From: Maricaulis sp.
Lineage (GTDB): Bacteria > Pseudomonadota > Alphaproteobacteria > Caulobacterales > Maricaulaceae
Length of the DNA: 64,000 bases
Direction of reading: 5' to 3'
NCBI RefSeq assembly: GCF_030149235.1
Contig: NZ_JASBRW010000076.1
Span: 1 to 64,000 of the forward strand
Shown: positions 51,901 to 60,938 of the stretch, piece after piece
How the letters are laid out: the number at the start of each line of letters is the position of its first letter
Numbering within the stretch: position 1 is the stretch's first letter
Notes under the pieces: model-generated
Told to the model about the DNA's origin: nothing
The model's database searches: none
Seen by the model: only the letters and a program-made list of their open reading frames with translations
Translations under genes and position numbers: made by a program

Positions 51901-52221
51901 GAGACCGGGGTCGCCAATGTCATCGTCTGGCCGAAAACGTTCGAACGCCATCGCAAGACGGTGATGAGCGCAAAGCTGATGACAGTGACCGGCCGGCTGC
52001 AAAAGGAGGGCGAGGTCATCCACATCGTCTCACACCGGCTCGATGACCAAAGCTGGCGCCTAGCCGCCCTGGCCGGCGGTGCCGCTTTCGAGGAGGCCCT
52101 GGCCCATGCCGATGAGGTCCACCGCCCCCAGGTCGATCCGCGCACCGTGGCGCTCTACCGCAAGGCCATGCAGGGCGAACGGCTCAGCGATATCCTGCCC
52201 AACAGCCGGGATTTTCACTAG
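48946..52221 (+). CDS. dnaE2: Error-prone DNA polymerase DnaE2 (ImuC)
   Basis: Translesion C-family polymerase of the SOS mutasome. 1091 residues. The N-terminal PHP domain starts AELVAATNFSFLTGASHPDEMV. The catalytic aspartates lie in PPDIDVDFEHQRREEV (Asp374, 376, 378). GRGSAANSAVCYIIG, the fingers, HhH-like repeats (RFASVADLTRRA) and a C-terminal OB fold (ISIAGLVLVRQRPGSA) follow. It lacks the beta-clamp-dependent features of replicative DnaE, and ImuB is its clamp adapter. It starts immediately after the DUF559 stop. Confidence 0.95.
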   Translation: MHHAAELVAATNFSFLTGASHPDEMVAQAAGLGLSAIGIADTNSFAGMVRAHLAAKEVGIKLLVGVRLKARCGFEIAAYPTDREAYGRLCRMLTDANFRSVKGQRDLWLEDIIDASPGQVFILLPPQHVSEAWRERAAHVLTRSQAHHALALTRWFDGRDGRRLYQLDAIAQELDIDTVATTDARFHTPERKALADVVTCIREHVTLKRAGFHLAANGERHLKPPHELYRLFQGYEAAVARSLDLAGQITFSLDELVYQYPDEVIGADETPMQTLRRLTAEGMERRYPSGPPDKIRRAVSHELTLIEELDYAAYFLTVYDIVRFARSQDILCQGRGSAANSAVCYIIGITEVDPARIDLLFERFVSAERGEPPDIDVDFEHQRREEVIQYVYEKYGRRRAAMTATVNCYRPRGAIRETGKVFGLSGDVIAALSKTLWGWRSDDLSDDRIRTELGLDPQAPEIAMTLRYARELMGFPRHLSQHPGGFVMTQGRLDEIGPLHNAAMPDRTVLEWDKEDIDALGLMKVDVLGLGMLSCVARAMSLIREHYRRPLRAADIPPEDPAVYDMICQADTIGVFQIESRAQMTMLPRLKPRNFYDLVIEVAIVRPGPIQGDMVHPYLRRRDGREPVEFPSKELEDVLGKTLGVPLFQEQAMRIAIVAAGFSPSEADRLRRSMAAFRRAGTIHEMGMKLKQGMVANGYEPDFAERCFKQLEGFGEYGFPESHAASFALIVYISCWLKRYFPDVFLAALLNAQPMGFYAPAQLVRDARDHGVEVRPPDVNHSDWDATLEACKGPPPERRLPFDMPTGEGGGRFAVRLGLRQIKGMKEPMAARLVAAREAEGRFASVADLTRRARLDRGTIDRLAQADAFGSIDLDRRKAGWSALAEAGNPLPLFDRLDDYGAESPIVLPALSGGENVAQDYASLRLSLKAHPLSFFRPELNERGFLRAEQLGQMRDGQWVSIAGLVLVRQRPGSASGVIFATLEDETGVANVIVWPKTFERHRKTVMSAKLMTVTGRLQKEGEVIHIVSHRLDDQSWRLAALAGGAAFEEALAHADEVHRPQVDPRTVALYRKAMQGERLSDILPNSRDFH

Positions 52222-52231
52222 GCGGATCGGG

Positions 52232-52249
52232 ATGTGACACTTTTTTGAA
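52232..52249 (+). promoter_or_regulatory. 18-base element shared with the Oar-like receptor promoter
   Basis: ATGTGACACTTTTTTGAA occurs here on + and at 10121-10138 on -, each about 110-127 nt upstream of the start of the gene it faces. A TTTAAG-containing stretch follows in both. Likely a common regulator or promoter element. Confidence 0.5.
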
Positions 52250-52363
52250 ATTTCGATGAAAGTCTTGTCGGAAAACCTTTCGTTTAAGGCCTGTTAAACG
52301 AACAGAGATGACATCGCACACGACGGGCGGCGAAGCCGCTAGACGAGAAAAACGTGTGTGGCC

Positions 52364-54328
52364 ATGCTTGCTTTTCTGAACCGCTTCAAGATTTCCAGCC
52401 GCATTGCGACCCTGGGTGCCATTGCGCTCATAGCCGTTGCGACAATGTCTGCTCTATTCTTCTGGAATAGCCGGACAACAGCGGCTGCGGTAGCCGAAGA
52501 ACAAGGCTATGCCGCCATGGCAACGCTATCCAGCCAGCTGCAAACCCACGCGCTGACGCTGCGCGCCCGAGAGAATGATTTTCTGCTTTCAGCAGACATG
52601 CAGCATGTCGAAGCCTTCAATAGCGAACTCGATACGCTCAACACCCTGCTCAACAACGCCGCGAGCCTGCGCCAGGCCGACGAGCTGGCGACTGACCTCA
52701 GCCGGGCCCGACAACAGGTGAGCGCATTCGCTGACGCTTTCAGCGCCGTTGTCGCCGTCCGCCAGCGCATGGGCTTGACCCCGAGCGAGGGCCTTGAGGG
52801 CGAGCTACGCGGTGCTGTGCATGCGGTCGAAACACGCCTAGCCGAATACAATGATGCCGAACTCACGGTGAAAATGCTGATGATGCGGCGCCATGAGAAA
52901 GACTTCATGATGCGCGTTGAGGAGCGCTATATTGCGCGTCTCGATAGCCGTATCGAAGAATTCTACGACATCTGGAACAGCCGCGGATACGACCCGGCCG
53001 TAACCGAGGAAGTGTTCGGCCTGATGCAGTCCTACCAGACCGGGTTCCACAACTGGACCCGTGCCCGGCTGGAACTGGAAACAGCGACCGCAAACCTGCG
53101 CAACCGCTACAATGAACTCGCCCCGCTCTTCATGGCGATCGCCGCAAGGGCAATGGAGGGGCGGAGCCAAGCTATTGCAACACTGGCGAGAACCAAAGCC
53201 GACGCCCAGCGCATGGCAATTGCGCTGATCACAGCGATCGCTCTTATCGCAGCCGGACTGAGTTGGGCCATCGGCTCTTCAGTGACGCGCCCGATCAAGG
53301 AAGTCACCCAGCTCATGGCTGACCTTGCGAACGGAAAAAATGTGACCGTAACCGGTCAAACCCGGATCGACGAAATCGGGGACATGGCCCGCACATTGGA
53401 TGTCTTCCAGCGCGAAATGCGCGCCGCCGAGACACTGCGTGAGAACCAGCGCGCCCAGGAAGATGCGACGCGCAAGGAACGCCACCAGCAAAGGCTGGCC
53501 CTGGCGGACGAATTCGACCGGTCTGTCGGCGAAATCGTGAAGAAACAATCGGAGTCCGCCGGCGCGCTGTCGCAAACGGCCGAACAGCTCCAAGCCTCCG
53601 CTGACGATGCCGGCAAGACGACGGCGGAGGTCGTCGCCGCAGCCCAGCAAACCTCTGCCAATGCTCAAGCGGTGGCCACGGCAACCGAGGAACTGAATGG
53701 GTCGGTGCGGGAAATCCTGCGTCAGGTCGAATCAGCAGCACTCAGTTCCGACAAGGCCAATGCGGAGAGCCTGAAATCACGTGAGAGCATTGGCGAGCTG
53801 GCCAGTGCTGTCGAGGAAATCGGCGAGGTCATTACCCTGATCCAGCAGGTTGCTGAGCAGACCAACCTCCTGGCTCTCAATGCGACAATCGAGGCGGCCC
53901 GGGCCGGGGAAGCCGGCAAGGGCTTCGCCGTGGTCGCCGCAGAGGTCAAAGCCCTTGCCAACCAGACTGAGCAGGCGACCGTGGACATCCGCACCCGGAT
54001 CACAGATATCCGCGACAAGACCGGCACAGCCGTCACATCCATCGACACCATGACCGAGACGATCAACACGCTGACCGAAGTTTCACGTGAGGTCGGCCGG
54101 GCCGTGACACAGCAGGGCGAAGCCACAGCTGATATCGCCAAGCATATCACCGAGGCCGCCGCCGGCGCCGGAGTGGTGTCCGATGCCATGGAAAGCCTGT
54201 CCATGTCGGTCGCCAACGCCGCCGGATCAGCGACCCAGGTCCACGGAGCGTCCTCGCAACTGGCGCATCAGGCCCTCGCGCTGGAAAGTGAAGTCAGCGA
54301 CTTCGTCGCCAAGGTGCGTGAGGGCTGA
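52364..54328 (+). CDS. Methyl-accepting chemotaxis protein
   Basis: Membrane chemoreceptor of about 654 residues; GTG 52358 would add two. Helix 1 about 12-35, an all-helical periplasmic sensor (about 36-285, resembling the helical bimodular type), helix 2 about 290-312, HAMP (about 313-365), then the signalling domain with hairpin tip [20 protein letters not shown]. No C-terminal CheR-binding pentapeptide. The ligand is unknown. Preceded by the shared 18-base element. Confidence 0.92.
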   Translation: MLAFLNRFKISSRIATLGAIALIAVATMSALFFWNSRTTAAAVAEEQGYAAMATLSSQLQTHALTLRARENDFLLSADMQHVEAFNSELDTLNTLLNNAASLRQADELATDLSRARQQVSAFADAFSAVVAVRQRMGLTPSEGLEGELRGAVHAVETRLAEYNDAELTVKMLMMRRHEKDFMMRVEERYIARLDSRIEEFYDIWNSRGYDPAVTEEVFGLMQSYQTGFHNWTRARLELETATANLRNRYNELAPLFMAIAARAMEGRSQAIATLARTKADAQRMAIALITAIALIAAGLSWAIGSSVTRPIKEVTQLMADLANGKNVTVTGQTRIDEIGDMARTLDVFQREMRAAETLRENQRAQEDATRKERHQQRLALADEFDRSVGEIVKKQSESAGALSQTAEQLQASADDAGKTTAEVVAAAQQTSANAQAVATATEELNGSVREILRQVESAALSSDKANAESLKSRESIGELASAVEEIGEVITLIQQVAEQTNLLALNATIEAARAGEAGKGFAVVAAEVKALANQTEQATVDIRTRITDIRDKTGTAVTSIDTMTETINTLTEVSREVGRAVTQQGEATADIAKHITEAAAGAGVVSDAMESLSMSVANAAGSATQVHGASSQLAHQALALESEVSDFVAKVREG

Positions 54329-54355
54329 GGCCAAGCCCATCCCGCCCAGCCAGCG

Positions 54356-54622
54356 CTAGAGCGCGTAATCCCGTTCCGGGTCGACACCGGCGGTTTCAAG
54401 GAATTTGCGCACGGCGCGGACTTCTTCCTTCGGCAGGGAGTGGTGGGCGTGGTGGAAGTTCGCCGTGTGCCCGTTGAGGGTGACCGCGAATTTGGCACCG
54501 CTGCGCTCATGCAGCTCGGCGCCGAGATCGGTCAGCACGTGCTCGACATCGGCCGGGGCCAGATTGGCCGGCTCGGGGTGGTGGAAAATGGCGTGCAGCG
54601 TCTTGCGATGTTTATGATTCAT
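54356..54622 (-). CDS. Orphan HicA-like protein
   Basis: 88 residues. KHRKTLHAIFHHP, a GAELHERSGAKFAVTLNG core and FHHAHH followed by VRAVRKFLETAGV match the HicA-like (double-stranded-RNA-binding fold) family. The catalytic-type histidine region is present. No HicB partner lies on either side, so it may be a solitary protein or a relic rather than an active toxin. Stop CTA at 54356 is within a CTAG. Confidence 0.78.
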   Translation of the reverse strand: MNHKHRKTLHAIFHHPEPANLAPADVEHVLTDLGAELHERSGAKFAVTLNGHTANFHHAHHSLPKEEVRAVRKFLETAGVDPERDYAL

Positions 54623-54830
54623 GGCCGGAGCCTCCCTTCAGTCCTGCCCTCAGGCTATCGCCCTATTTTCGCTGCAGGTATGCGACAAGGCGCCCTGCGA
54701 CGCTCCGCCTCACCCGGGGACAATCCGCGGCGGCGGCTAGCCCGGACGGCGCCGATTTTGCAAGACTTTGTTAACCCCACAGCGCGGTGTTACGCTTTGG
54801 GTCAGACTGGATATGGCGTGAGTTTCAAGA

Positions 54831-55202
54831 ATGGCCGAGATGCTGAACGAGATCGAGAATCAGACCCTGTCCGCCCTCTGGGACCGGGGCTCGGCCTCGC
54901 TGGACGAGCTCGCCCTGGCGACGCGCTCCCCCGCAGGCAAGACGCTGCAGACCCTGCGCCGCCTGGTCAATAAGGGCGCCGTCGCGCGCCGGCGCCAGGG
55001 CCAGGACATCGTCTACCGCCCGCTGCTCAATCGCGAGACGGCCCGCACGCACAAGCTCGGCCGGGCCCTGTCCGGGCTCGCCATGGAGAATTCGGGACTG
55101 ACCAGCATGGTCGTACTGTCTGAAGGCGATCTCGACCCGCAGGACTGGGCCGATCTGCAGGCGGAAATCGCCGAGCGCAAGGCCCGCAGGGCCGCGCGCT
55201 AG
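54831..55202 (+). CDS. BlaI/CopY-like winged-helix protein
   Basis: 123 residues. The N-terminal winged helix (about 5-66) reads LSALWDRGSASLDELALATR...TLQTLRRLVNKGAVARRRQGQDIVYRPL, as in BlaI/MecI repressors. The C-terminal part lacks the usual long dimerisation helix signature. No BlaR1-type metalloprotease is adjacent, so the signal is unknown. Its TAG shares CTAG with the convergent hydrolase stop. The 208 bases before it (54623-54830) hold no recognised feature. Confidence 0.75.
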   Translation: MAEMLNEIENQTLSALWDRGSASLDELALATRSPAGKTLQTLRRLVNKGAVARRRQGQDIVYRPLLNRETARTHKLGRALSGLAMENSGLTSMVVLSEGDLDPQDWADLQAEIAERKARRAAR

Positions 55203-56152
55203 TTCGCGTCGAGGAATGCCCGCACATCGACCAGGGTTCGCGCCGGGGCTTCCTCGTGCGGCACATGGCCCAGATCGGCATAGGTCAGGATACGCGCATC
55301 GGGCATGTGCGCCGCAAATTCCTGCGCATGGGCCGACGGAACCATGACATCGCGCTCGCCCCAGACAATCAGGGCCGGAGCCTCAACCCGGGCCAGATCG
55401 GCGCGCGGGTCCGGCAGGGTAAAGACTTCCAGTCGCTCCACCAGCGCCGCGCCGACACCGGGCTGACGCATCAGGCTGTGCACGCGGCCGGGCAGGTCTT
55501 CGGGCATGCGCTCAGGGTCACCGAACAGGGCCTGTGAGGCCGCGGCAACGCCGAATTCCGGCCCCTGGGTCAGGAAAAAGGCGACGGCAGCGGGCACCGG
55601 CACCGGGTCCTCGGTCACGCCATTGATGGAAAACCCGCCAGGCGCCAGCAGCACCAGCCGCTCGACCCGGTCGGGATAGTTCGCGGCCAGGCGCCAGGCG
55701 ACAAGCCCGCCAAGGGAATTGCCCACCAGGCTCGCCTGTTCAATGGCCAGGACATCAAGCAAGACGCGGGTGAATTCGACCGTTTCATCGACGCTGTAAC
55801 GGGCTTGCGGATCCGGACCAGTCAGGGCGTGACCGGGCAGGTCGAAACGGACGACGCGATAATCTGCGGCGAGATCTGTGGCCCAGGCCTCCCAGCTTTC
55901 CAGCGAGTAGGAGAAACCATGGATAAGGACCAGGACCGGCGCATCCGATGGCCCTTCAATGCGAACCCGCGCGGTGACGCCATCGACATCAACCCAGCGG
56001 TCCGCCTCGCTCCAATAGGGACTGTCGGGAATGGGTCGCTCGGAAGCGGACAGTTCGAAAGTCGGCTCGACGGTGTCGCGATTGCCGAGGAGGACCCAGG
56101 CGGTCAGCGCAATCAGGACAAGGGCGATAGCAATGAAAACGAGATTGCGCAT
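55199..56152 (-). CDS. Membrane-anchored alpha/beta hydrolase
   Basis: 317 residues. One N-terminal helix (3-22) anchors the enzyme facing the periplasm. LVLIHGFSYSLESW, nucleophile GNSLGG (Ser near 146), WGERDVMVPS and DLGHVPHEEAP supply the Ser-Asp-His set. Substrate unknown. It lies just downstream of the second receptor gene in the same direction but beyond that gene's terminator. Confidence 0.88.
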   Translation of the reverse strand: MRNLVFIAIALVLIALTAWVLLGNRDTVEPTFELSASERPIPDSPYWSEADRWVDVDGVTARVRIEGPSDAPVLVLIHGFSYSLESWEAWATDLAADYRVVRFDLPGHALTGPDPQARYSVDETVEFTRVLLDVLAIEQASLVGNSLGGLVAWRLAANYPDRVERLVLLAPGGFSINGVTEDPVPVPAAVAFFLTQGPEFGVAAASQALFGDPERMPEDLPGRVHSLMRQPGVGAALVERLEVFTLPDPRADLARVEAPALIVWGERDVMVPSAHAQEFAAHMPDARILTYADLGHVPHEEAPARTLVDVRAFLDAN

Positions 56153-56195
56153 GGCGGCCTGTCCTGCCCGTCAGAGAGTTGAAAGAAAAGATGAC

Positions 56196-56219
56196 GGGGC
56201 GGTCCGCAGACCGCCCCGC
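56196..56219 (-). terminator. Hairpin terminator of the second TonB receptor gene
   Basis: Perfect 10-bp stem CGGGGCGGTC / GACCGCCCCG with a CGCA loop, 12 nt after the receptor stop. Minus-strand downstream sequence is TCATCTTTTCTTT. Confidence 0.78.
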
Positions 56220-56230
56220 CAAGGTGCAGA

Positions 56231-58525
56231 CTAGTAGCGCACGGCGAAGGTCGCCGTGAAGGTGCGCGGATTGCCGTAATAGGCCGTCAGCACACCTTCA
56301 GCGCCAAGCTCGGAGGCGAGCGTGTCGTTGTTGACGAAGTCATAGCCGGAGACCCGGTATTCCTCGTCGGTGAGGTTGCGGCCATGCAGGCCAACCTGGT
56401 AGCGGCCGTCCTCGCTGTCCCAGACCGCCGAAGCGTTGAACAGCGTGTAGGCCTCCTGATCGAGTTCCGCGAAGGGGAATTCGAACTGGCTGGAGTCACC
56501 GCGGTGGGACACCGTACCCAGCATCGTCAGATCACCACCATGCAGCGGCGTGACATAGCTCAGCGTCGCGCTGGCGGTCAGGTCCGGCGTGTTCTGGATG
56601 ACGACATCGTTGGAAACATCGACACCGAAGGCATTGATGAATTCCTGGTACTCGCCATCGAGATAGCCAATGGCCCAGCTCAGATCGAGGCTGTCACCGG
56701 CGTTGGCAACGCCCTCGCCGAGGGTCCAGAAGCCTTCATACTCGATGCCCCAGATCTCGGCCGAAGCGGCATTGGTGGTAACACCGGTGAAGTCGTCGGC
56801 AATGCCGTCATTATTGGTATCGATACCCACGGAACCCGGGATCTGGACATCCTGGTAGTCAGCAAAGAACCAGGCCAGGGAGTGGCGGTAGTTGTCGCCG
56901 GTGAATTTCCAGCCGATCTCATAGCTGTCCACGGTTTCCGGCTCGAAGGACATGAAGCGGAAGATCTCGGCATCCGTCACCGTACCACTCTGGTCAAAGT
57001 CCGGCGCACCAGTGGTTTGTGCCCGCGGGTCGAAACCGCCGCCTTTGAAGCCCTGGGAATAGGTGAAGTAGAGATTGTTCCGGTCATCGGCCTCATAAGC
57101 GAGGGAGACGGTCGGGCTGAAGTCCGTCCAGTCATTGGTGCCCTGGAAGTCCGACGTCGTCGCGACCGGGGCACCGGTCCCGCCGAAGAACTCCGAGAAA
57201 CCACCAAAATAGGTCCGGCGCAGGACGCGCGAGGTGCGCTCATCAGACGTGTAGCGGCCACCGAGCGTGACCGAGAACTGGTCCGTCACGTCATAGGTGA
57301 AGTTACCGAAGAAGGAATAGGTCTCAGTATCCACTTCGCCGAAGGTCTGAGCGTTCAGACCGGCGATAACATTGTCCAACAACACATCGAACACGGTCAG
57401 CGCCGAGGCGTCGAGATAGTAGTAGCCGAAGACACCCGCGAGACGGTCACCTTCATAGAGGACCTGGAATTCCTGCGAGAACTGCTCGTTGTCATAGATG
57501 GCCGGCACATCGAAGTCGCCGGACGGCAGGGCGTCGAAATCGATCGGCGTGGTGCTGGAATCCTCACGCTGGGAGGTGATGCTGCGCATCGTCCAGCGAT
57601 CATTGATGGTCCAGTCGGCAGACAGGGAGAGACCTTCGGTTTCAACCTGCTGGTCAACGACATTAAGCCCCCCGCGGGAATCGAAGACATCGTCGAGAAC
57701 CGGTGCACCGGAGAGTTGGCCCGGGATCAGGCGATGACCGCCACGGGCGTTCGAATTATCTTCCGACGTGTCATAGCTCAGGCGGAGGAAGAAGCTGTCG
57801 CTCGGCTCCCATTCCAGAGATACGCGACCGGCCAGGATGTCCTTGTCATAGTTCTCGGTGCCAAGGGTCAGATTGGTGCCGAAACCGTCACGGTCGTAAT
57901 TGGCGATGGCGCCACCGATCCGGAAGGTGTCGCTCAGCGGCATGCTGGCGGTGAGGATCTGATCGAGCTGACCATAGCTGCCGATATTGACGCGGGCATT
58001 GAAGGTCGGATCGGTCGGATCGAGGCGGCGGGTGACGTATTTGATCGCGCCACCGATGGTATTGCGGCCATACAGCGTGCCCTGCGGGCCGCGCAGGACT
58101 TCGATGCGCTCGACGTCGAAGATATCCAGCACAGCCGATTGCGGGCGGTTGAGATAGACATCATCAACATAGATGCCGACACCGGCCTCGAACCCGGCCA
58201 CCGGGTCCTGCTGGCCAACGCCGCGGATGAAGGCGGTCAGGGTCGAATTGGTGCCGCGGGACACTTCCAGCGTCACGTTCGGCGTGGTTTCACCGACCGA
58301 GGTGATGTCGACAGCGCCGAGCGTTTCCAGCTGCTCGCCGGAATAGGCGGTCACGGAGAGCGGCACATCCTGCAGCGACTCCTCGCGGCGACGCGCCGTC
58401 ACAGTGACGACGTCGTCGATCTGGTCGCCATCCTGCGCCAGAGCTGCCGGCGCAGCCATGGGCAGGGTCGCCAGGACGCTGCCTGCAAGCAGGGCCGACC
58501 GGGTAATCTTGAAAAGCGGTTTCAT
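56231..58525 (-). CDS. TonB-dependent receptor
   Basis: Outer-membrane transporter of 764 residues. The signal peptide ends PAALAQ. A TonB-box-like VVTVTARRREESLQDVPLSV precedes the plug (about 45-160, GPQGTLYGRNTIGGAIKYVT), then a 22-strand barrel ending TATFAVRY. The plug wording is typical of receptors for small organic molecules or iron complexes in sphingomonads and Caulobacterales. The start has GGGGAG 5-6 nt upstream. It is coupled to the upstream hydrolase (TAATG) and so belongs to the acyl-compound locus. Confidence 0.93.
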   Translation of the reverse strand: MKPLFKITRSALLAGSVLATLPMAAPAALAQDGDQIDDVVTVTARRREESLQDVPLSVTAYSGEQLETLGAVDITSVGETTPNVTLEVSRGTNSTLTAFIRGVGQQDPVAGFEAGVGIYVDDVYLNRPQSAVLDIFDVERIEVLRGPQGTLYGRNTIGGAIKYVTRRLDPTDPTFNARVNIGSYGQLDQILTASMPLSDTFRIGGAIANYDRDGFGTNLTLGTENYDKDILAGRVSLEWEPSDSFFLRLSYDTSEDNSNARGGHRLIPGQLSGAPVLDDVFDSRGGLNVVDQQVETEGLSLSADWTINDRWTMRSITSQREDSSTTPIDFDALPSGDFDVPAIYDNEQFSQEFQVLYEGDRLAGVFGYYYLDASALTVFDVLLDNVIAGLNAQTFGEVDTETYSFFGNFTYDVTDQFSVTLGGRYTSDERTSRVLRRTYFGGFSEFFGGTGAPVATTSDFQGTNDWTDFSPTVSLAYEADDRNNLYFTYSQGFKGGGFDPRAQTTGAPDFDQSGTVTDAEIFRFMSFEPETVDSYEIGWKFTGDNYRHSLAWFFADYQDVQIPGSVGIDTNNDGIADDFTGVTTNAASAEIWGIEYEGFWTLGEGVANAGDSLDLSWAIGYLDGEYQEFINAFGVDVSNDVVIQNTPDLTASATLSYVTPLHGGDLTMLGTVSHRGDSSQFEFPFAELDQEAYTLFNASAVWDSEDGRYQVGLHGRNLTDEEYRVSGYDFVNNDTLASELGAEGVLTAYYGNPRTFTATFAVRY

Positions 58526-59427
58526 TAGGTACTCCCCTCAAATTTCTGGACTGGGCTCGCTGCCGTCTGCACCCGGCTGGCGAAGTCGCGGACCGCATGT
58601 TCGAACTCTGTCGGTTCTTCCAGATGCGGTGCGTGGCCCGAGCGCGCGAACTCCTGTCGTGACGCTTCGGGCAGGGTTTCAACGAGATACCGGCTCGTTT
58701 CCGGGCCATAGGCATCACTGCGGCCGCCATAGGCAATCAGCGTGGGGACGCGGATCGCCGGCAGTTGGGGACGCAGATCCTGTTGCGCCATGGAAGCCCA
58801 GAGGCAGGCCATGGCGTCTGAATCGAGATGGCGCATGCGATCGCTGGTGCGCGCCACGAGATCGGGATTACCCCGGGCTGTGTCGCGAGCGAACATGTGC
58901 GGGGTGAAGGCGCGGACATAGGCGGGCCAGTCCTTGCGCATGACATCGAGCGCCCGGGCGCTGGAGGCGGCGTCTAGACCATTGACCATGCCCAGCGACC
59001 AGTCGGCATTATTGAGAATGCGCGGGCTCATATCTTCGACAATCATGCCGGCAAACGCATTGCCGCTGTCAGCCAGCAGGCTTTGCCAGAGCACCATGGC
59101 GCCCATGGACCAGCCGAGAGCAACAACATGATCGAGCTCCAGATGAGCGACCAGTTCAGCGATATCGGCGGCGAGGAGCTCGATCGAGAGCGGGCTCGGC
59201 CCGGCCGGCGTTTCGCCATGGCCGCGCAGGTCGGGAATGATCACCCGGTGGTCGCGTGCCAGGGCGGCGCTGAGATCTTCGAAGAAAACGGACGACGCCG
59301 CCCAGCCGTGAACCAGCAGGATGGCGGGCCCCTGACCATAATCGAAATAGCAAAGCGGATTGCCGTCGCGCAAAACCAGTTCGCGACGGTGCGATGGATC
59401 GTTATGCGCGACCTTTGCGCTCAACAT
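58525..59427 (-). CDS. Alpha/beta hydrolase of the acyl-CoA locus
   Basis: About 300 residues from ATG 59427 (AAGGGGAG upstream at 10 nt); ATG 59475 would add 16. ILLVHGWAASSVFFED, nucleophile GWSMGA (Ser near 104) and SGHAPHLEEPTEF carry the catalytic set. No signal peptide. Its TAA overlaps the ATG of the TonB receptor. It is divergent from the TetR and acyl-CoA genes, so it may open an ester or lactone taken up by that receptor. Confidence 0.88.
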   Translation of the reverse strand: MLSAKVAHNDPSHRRELVLRDGNPLCYFDYGQGPAILLVHGWAASSVFFEDLSAALARDHRVIIPDLRGHGETPAGPSPLSIELLAADIAELVAHLELDHVVALGWSMGAMVLWQSLLADSGNAFAGMIVEDMSPRILNNADWSLGMVNGLDAASSARALDVMRKDWPAYVRAFTPHMFARDTARGNPDLVARTSDRMRHLDSDAMACLWASMAQQDLRPQLPAIRVPTLIAYGGRSDAYGPETSRYLVETLPEASRQEFARSGHAPHLEEPTEFEHAVRDFASRVQTAASPVQKFEGST

Positions 59428-59511
59428 TTTTATCGCACTCCCCTTGGCACGGGCGTTTTTCTCGTTTCGTGCCATATTGCCTTAGGACCAATTTTGTGAA
59501 AACTGAATCAT

Positions 59512-60120
59512 ATGTCAACTTTGCAAAAAGCCAGCGCTTCGAAAAATCCGAAGACCGCACGCGGCCAGCGCACCCGGAACAAGCTGCTCGACGCAGCGGA
59601 AATCGCTTTCGGGGAAGAGGGTTTCCACGCCACATCGATCGGCGACATCACCGGCCGGGCGCAGGTCGCACTGGGAACTTTCTACGTCTATTTTGACTCA
59701 AAAGATGAGATATTCCGGGCACTTGTTGCCCATATGGGGCATATGGTCCGAAGTTGGATTGCCGAGCGCGTTGCCGGTGCCACGGACCGCCTCGATGCCG
59801 AGTTCAAGGGGCTGGTGGCCTATATCGAATTCGCCCGTGCACACCGCAATCTCTACCGCATCATTGAGGAGGCGCAATTCGTCGCCCCTGATGCATACAA
59901 GGCACACTATGAGCGCTTCGCCGAGGGCTATCAGCGCAATCTGCGCGAGGCTGAAGAGCGCGGTGAGCTTCGCTCCGGCGATGCCGATACCCGCGCCTGG
60001 GCCCTAATCGGGATGAGCGTCTTCCTCGGGCTCAAATTTGGCATCTGGGATACCGAGCGCAGTCCGGAAGCCATTGCCCGCGATGCAATCGACATGATCT
60101 CCGGAGGCCTGAAGCCATGA
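59512..60120 (+). CDS. TetR-family regulator
   Basis: 202 residues. The HTH (about 18-65) includes DAAEIAFGEEGFHATSIGDITGRAQVALGTFYVYFDSKDEIF, here cited as its parts AFGEEGFHATSI and GTFYVYFDSKDE. The C-terminal ligand domain is typical of regulators of fatty acid or aromatic catabolism. It overlaps the enoyl-CoA hydratase gene by 4 nt and diverges from the hydrolase-receptor pair, so it likely controls both directions, sensing an acyl-CoA or its precursor (inference). Confidence 0.92.
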   Translation: MSTLQKASASKNPKTARGQRTRNKLLDAAEIAFGEEGFHATSIGDITGRAQVALGTFYVYFDSKDEIFRALVAHMGHMVRSWIAERVAGATDRLDAEFKGLVAYIEFARAHRNLYRIIEEAQFVAPDAYKAHYERFAEGYQRNLREAEERGELRSGDADTRAWALIGMSVFLGLKFGIWDTERSPEAIARDAIDMISGGLKP

Positions 60121-60938
60121 CGGAGACGCTGGAGCACCCCCCCCTGATCTCGCATTTCGATCATGATGTGCTGACGCTCCAGCTCAACCGGCCGGGGCGT
60201 GCCAACAGCCTGACCCCCGAGCTTCTCGAAACGGGTCTCAACGCCCTGCACGAACACAGCGACGCCCACACAATTGTCCTGACCGGTGCCGGTCGCGCCT
60301 TTTCAGCCGGCGGCGATCTCGGCGGCTTCCTCGAACATGCCGAAACCACCGAGGCCCTGCTCGGCTATTCCGACCGGCTCGTGGGGCTGCTCAACGCCTT
60401 TATCCTTGCCCTGGTGGAAAGCGAGGGCCTGGTGCTGGCGGCAGTCAATGGTCCCGTAACCGGCGGATCTCTCGGACTTGTCCTCGCCGCCGATCATGCG
60501 GTGTTCGCCGAGACCGCCTTCGTGCAACCCTATTATGGCCAGATCGGCTTCGCGCCCGATGGCGGCTGGACTGCCATGCTGCCCGATGTCATCGGCGCGG
60601 CGCAGACCCGCAACTGGATCGCCACCGATGTGCGCTATGACGCCATCACCGCGCTGCATATCGGTCTGGCACACGAGGTCGCCGCGGCGGACGAATTCGG
60701 CACCACGGTCCGTGAAGCCATGGAGCGGCTCGCTGTCATGGACCGGGCGGTCATCCAGGCGTCCCGTCGCATGCTCAATGCCGACCGTGACGCCCTCGAG
60801 AACAAGCTCGAACGCGAAAAGCGCGCCTTCCTCGATCTCATTGCACGCCCGTCAACACTGAGCCGGATGCGCGCCTTTGCCGGCGGCAAACACCGCGACA
60901 GCGATACGCTCCGGGAGGTTCATTCCGATGATCACTGA
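60117..60938 (+). CDS. Enoyl-CoA hydratase/isomerase family protein
   Basis: 273 residues of the crotonase fold. The oxyanion loop is GRAFSAGGDLGGF and VNGPVTGGSLGLVLAADH. The catalytic Glu position of classical hydratases is occupied within YGQIGFAPDGGW, suggesting an isomerase or other crotonase reaction instead. ATGA overlap with TetR; its 3' end overlaps the CoA ligase start. Confidence 0.88.
   Translation: MTETLEHPPLISHFDHDVLTLQLNRPGRANSLTPELLETGLNALHEHSDAHTIVLTGAGRAFSAGGDLGGFLEHAETTEALLGYSDRLVGLLNAFILALVESEGLVLAAVNGPVTGGSLGLVLAADHAVFAETAFVQPYYGQIGFAPDGGWTAMLPDVIGAAQTRNWIATDVRYDAITALHIGLAHEVAAADEFGTTVREAMERLAVMDRAVIQASRRMLNADRDALENKLEREKRAFLDLIARPSTLSRMRAFAGGKHRDSDTLREVHSDDH

Noticed and set aside
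56384-58528. A 714-codon open frame on + opposite the second TonB receptor
   Set aside because: Same antisense shadow effect; the receptor on - has a signal peptide, plug, barrel and terminator.
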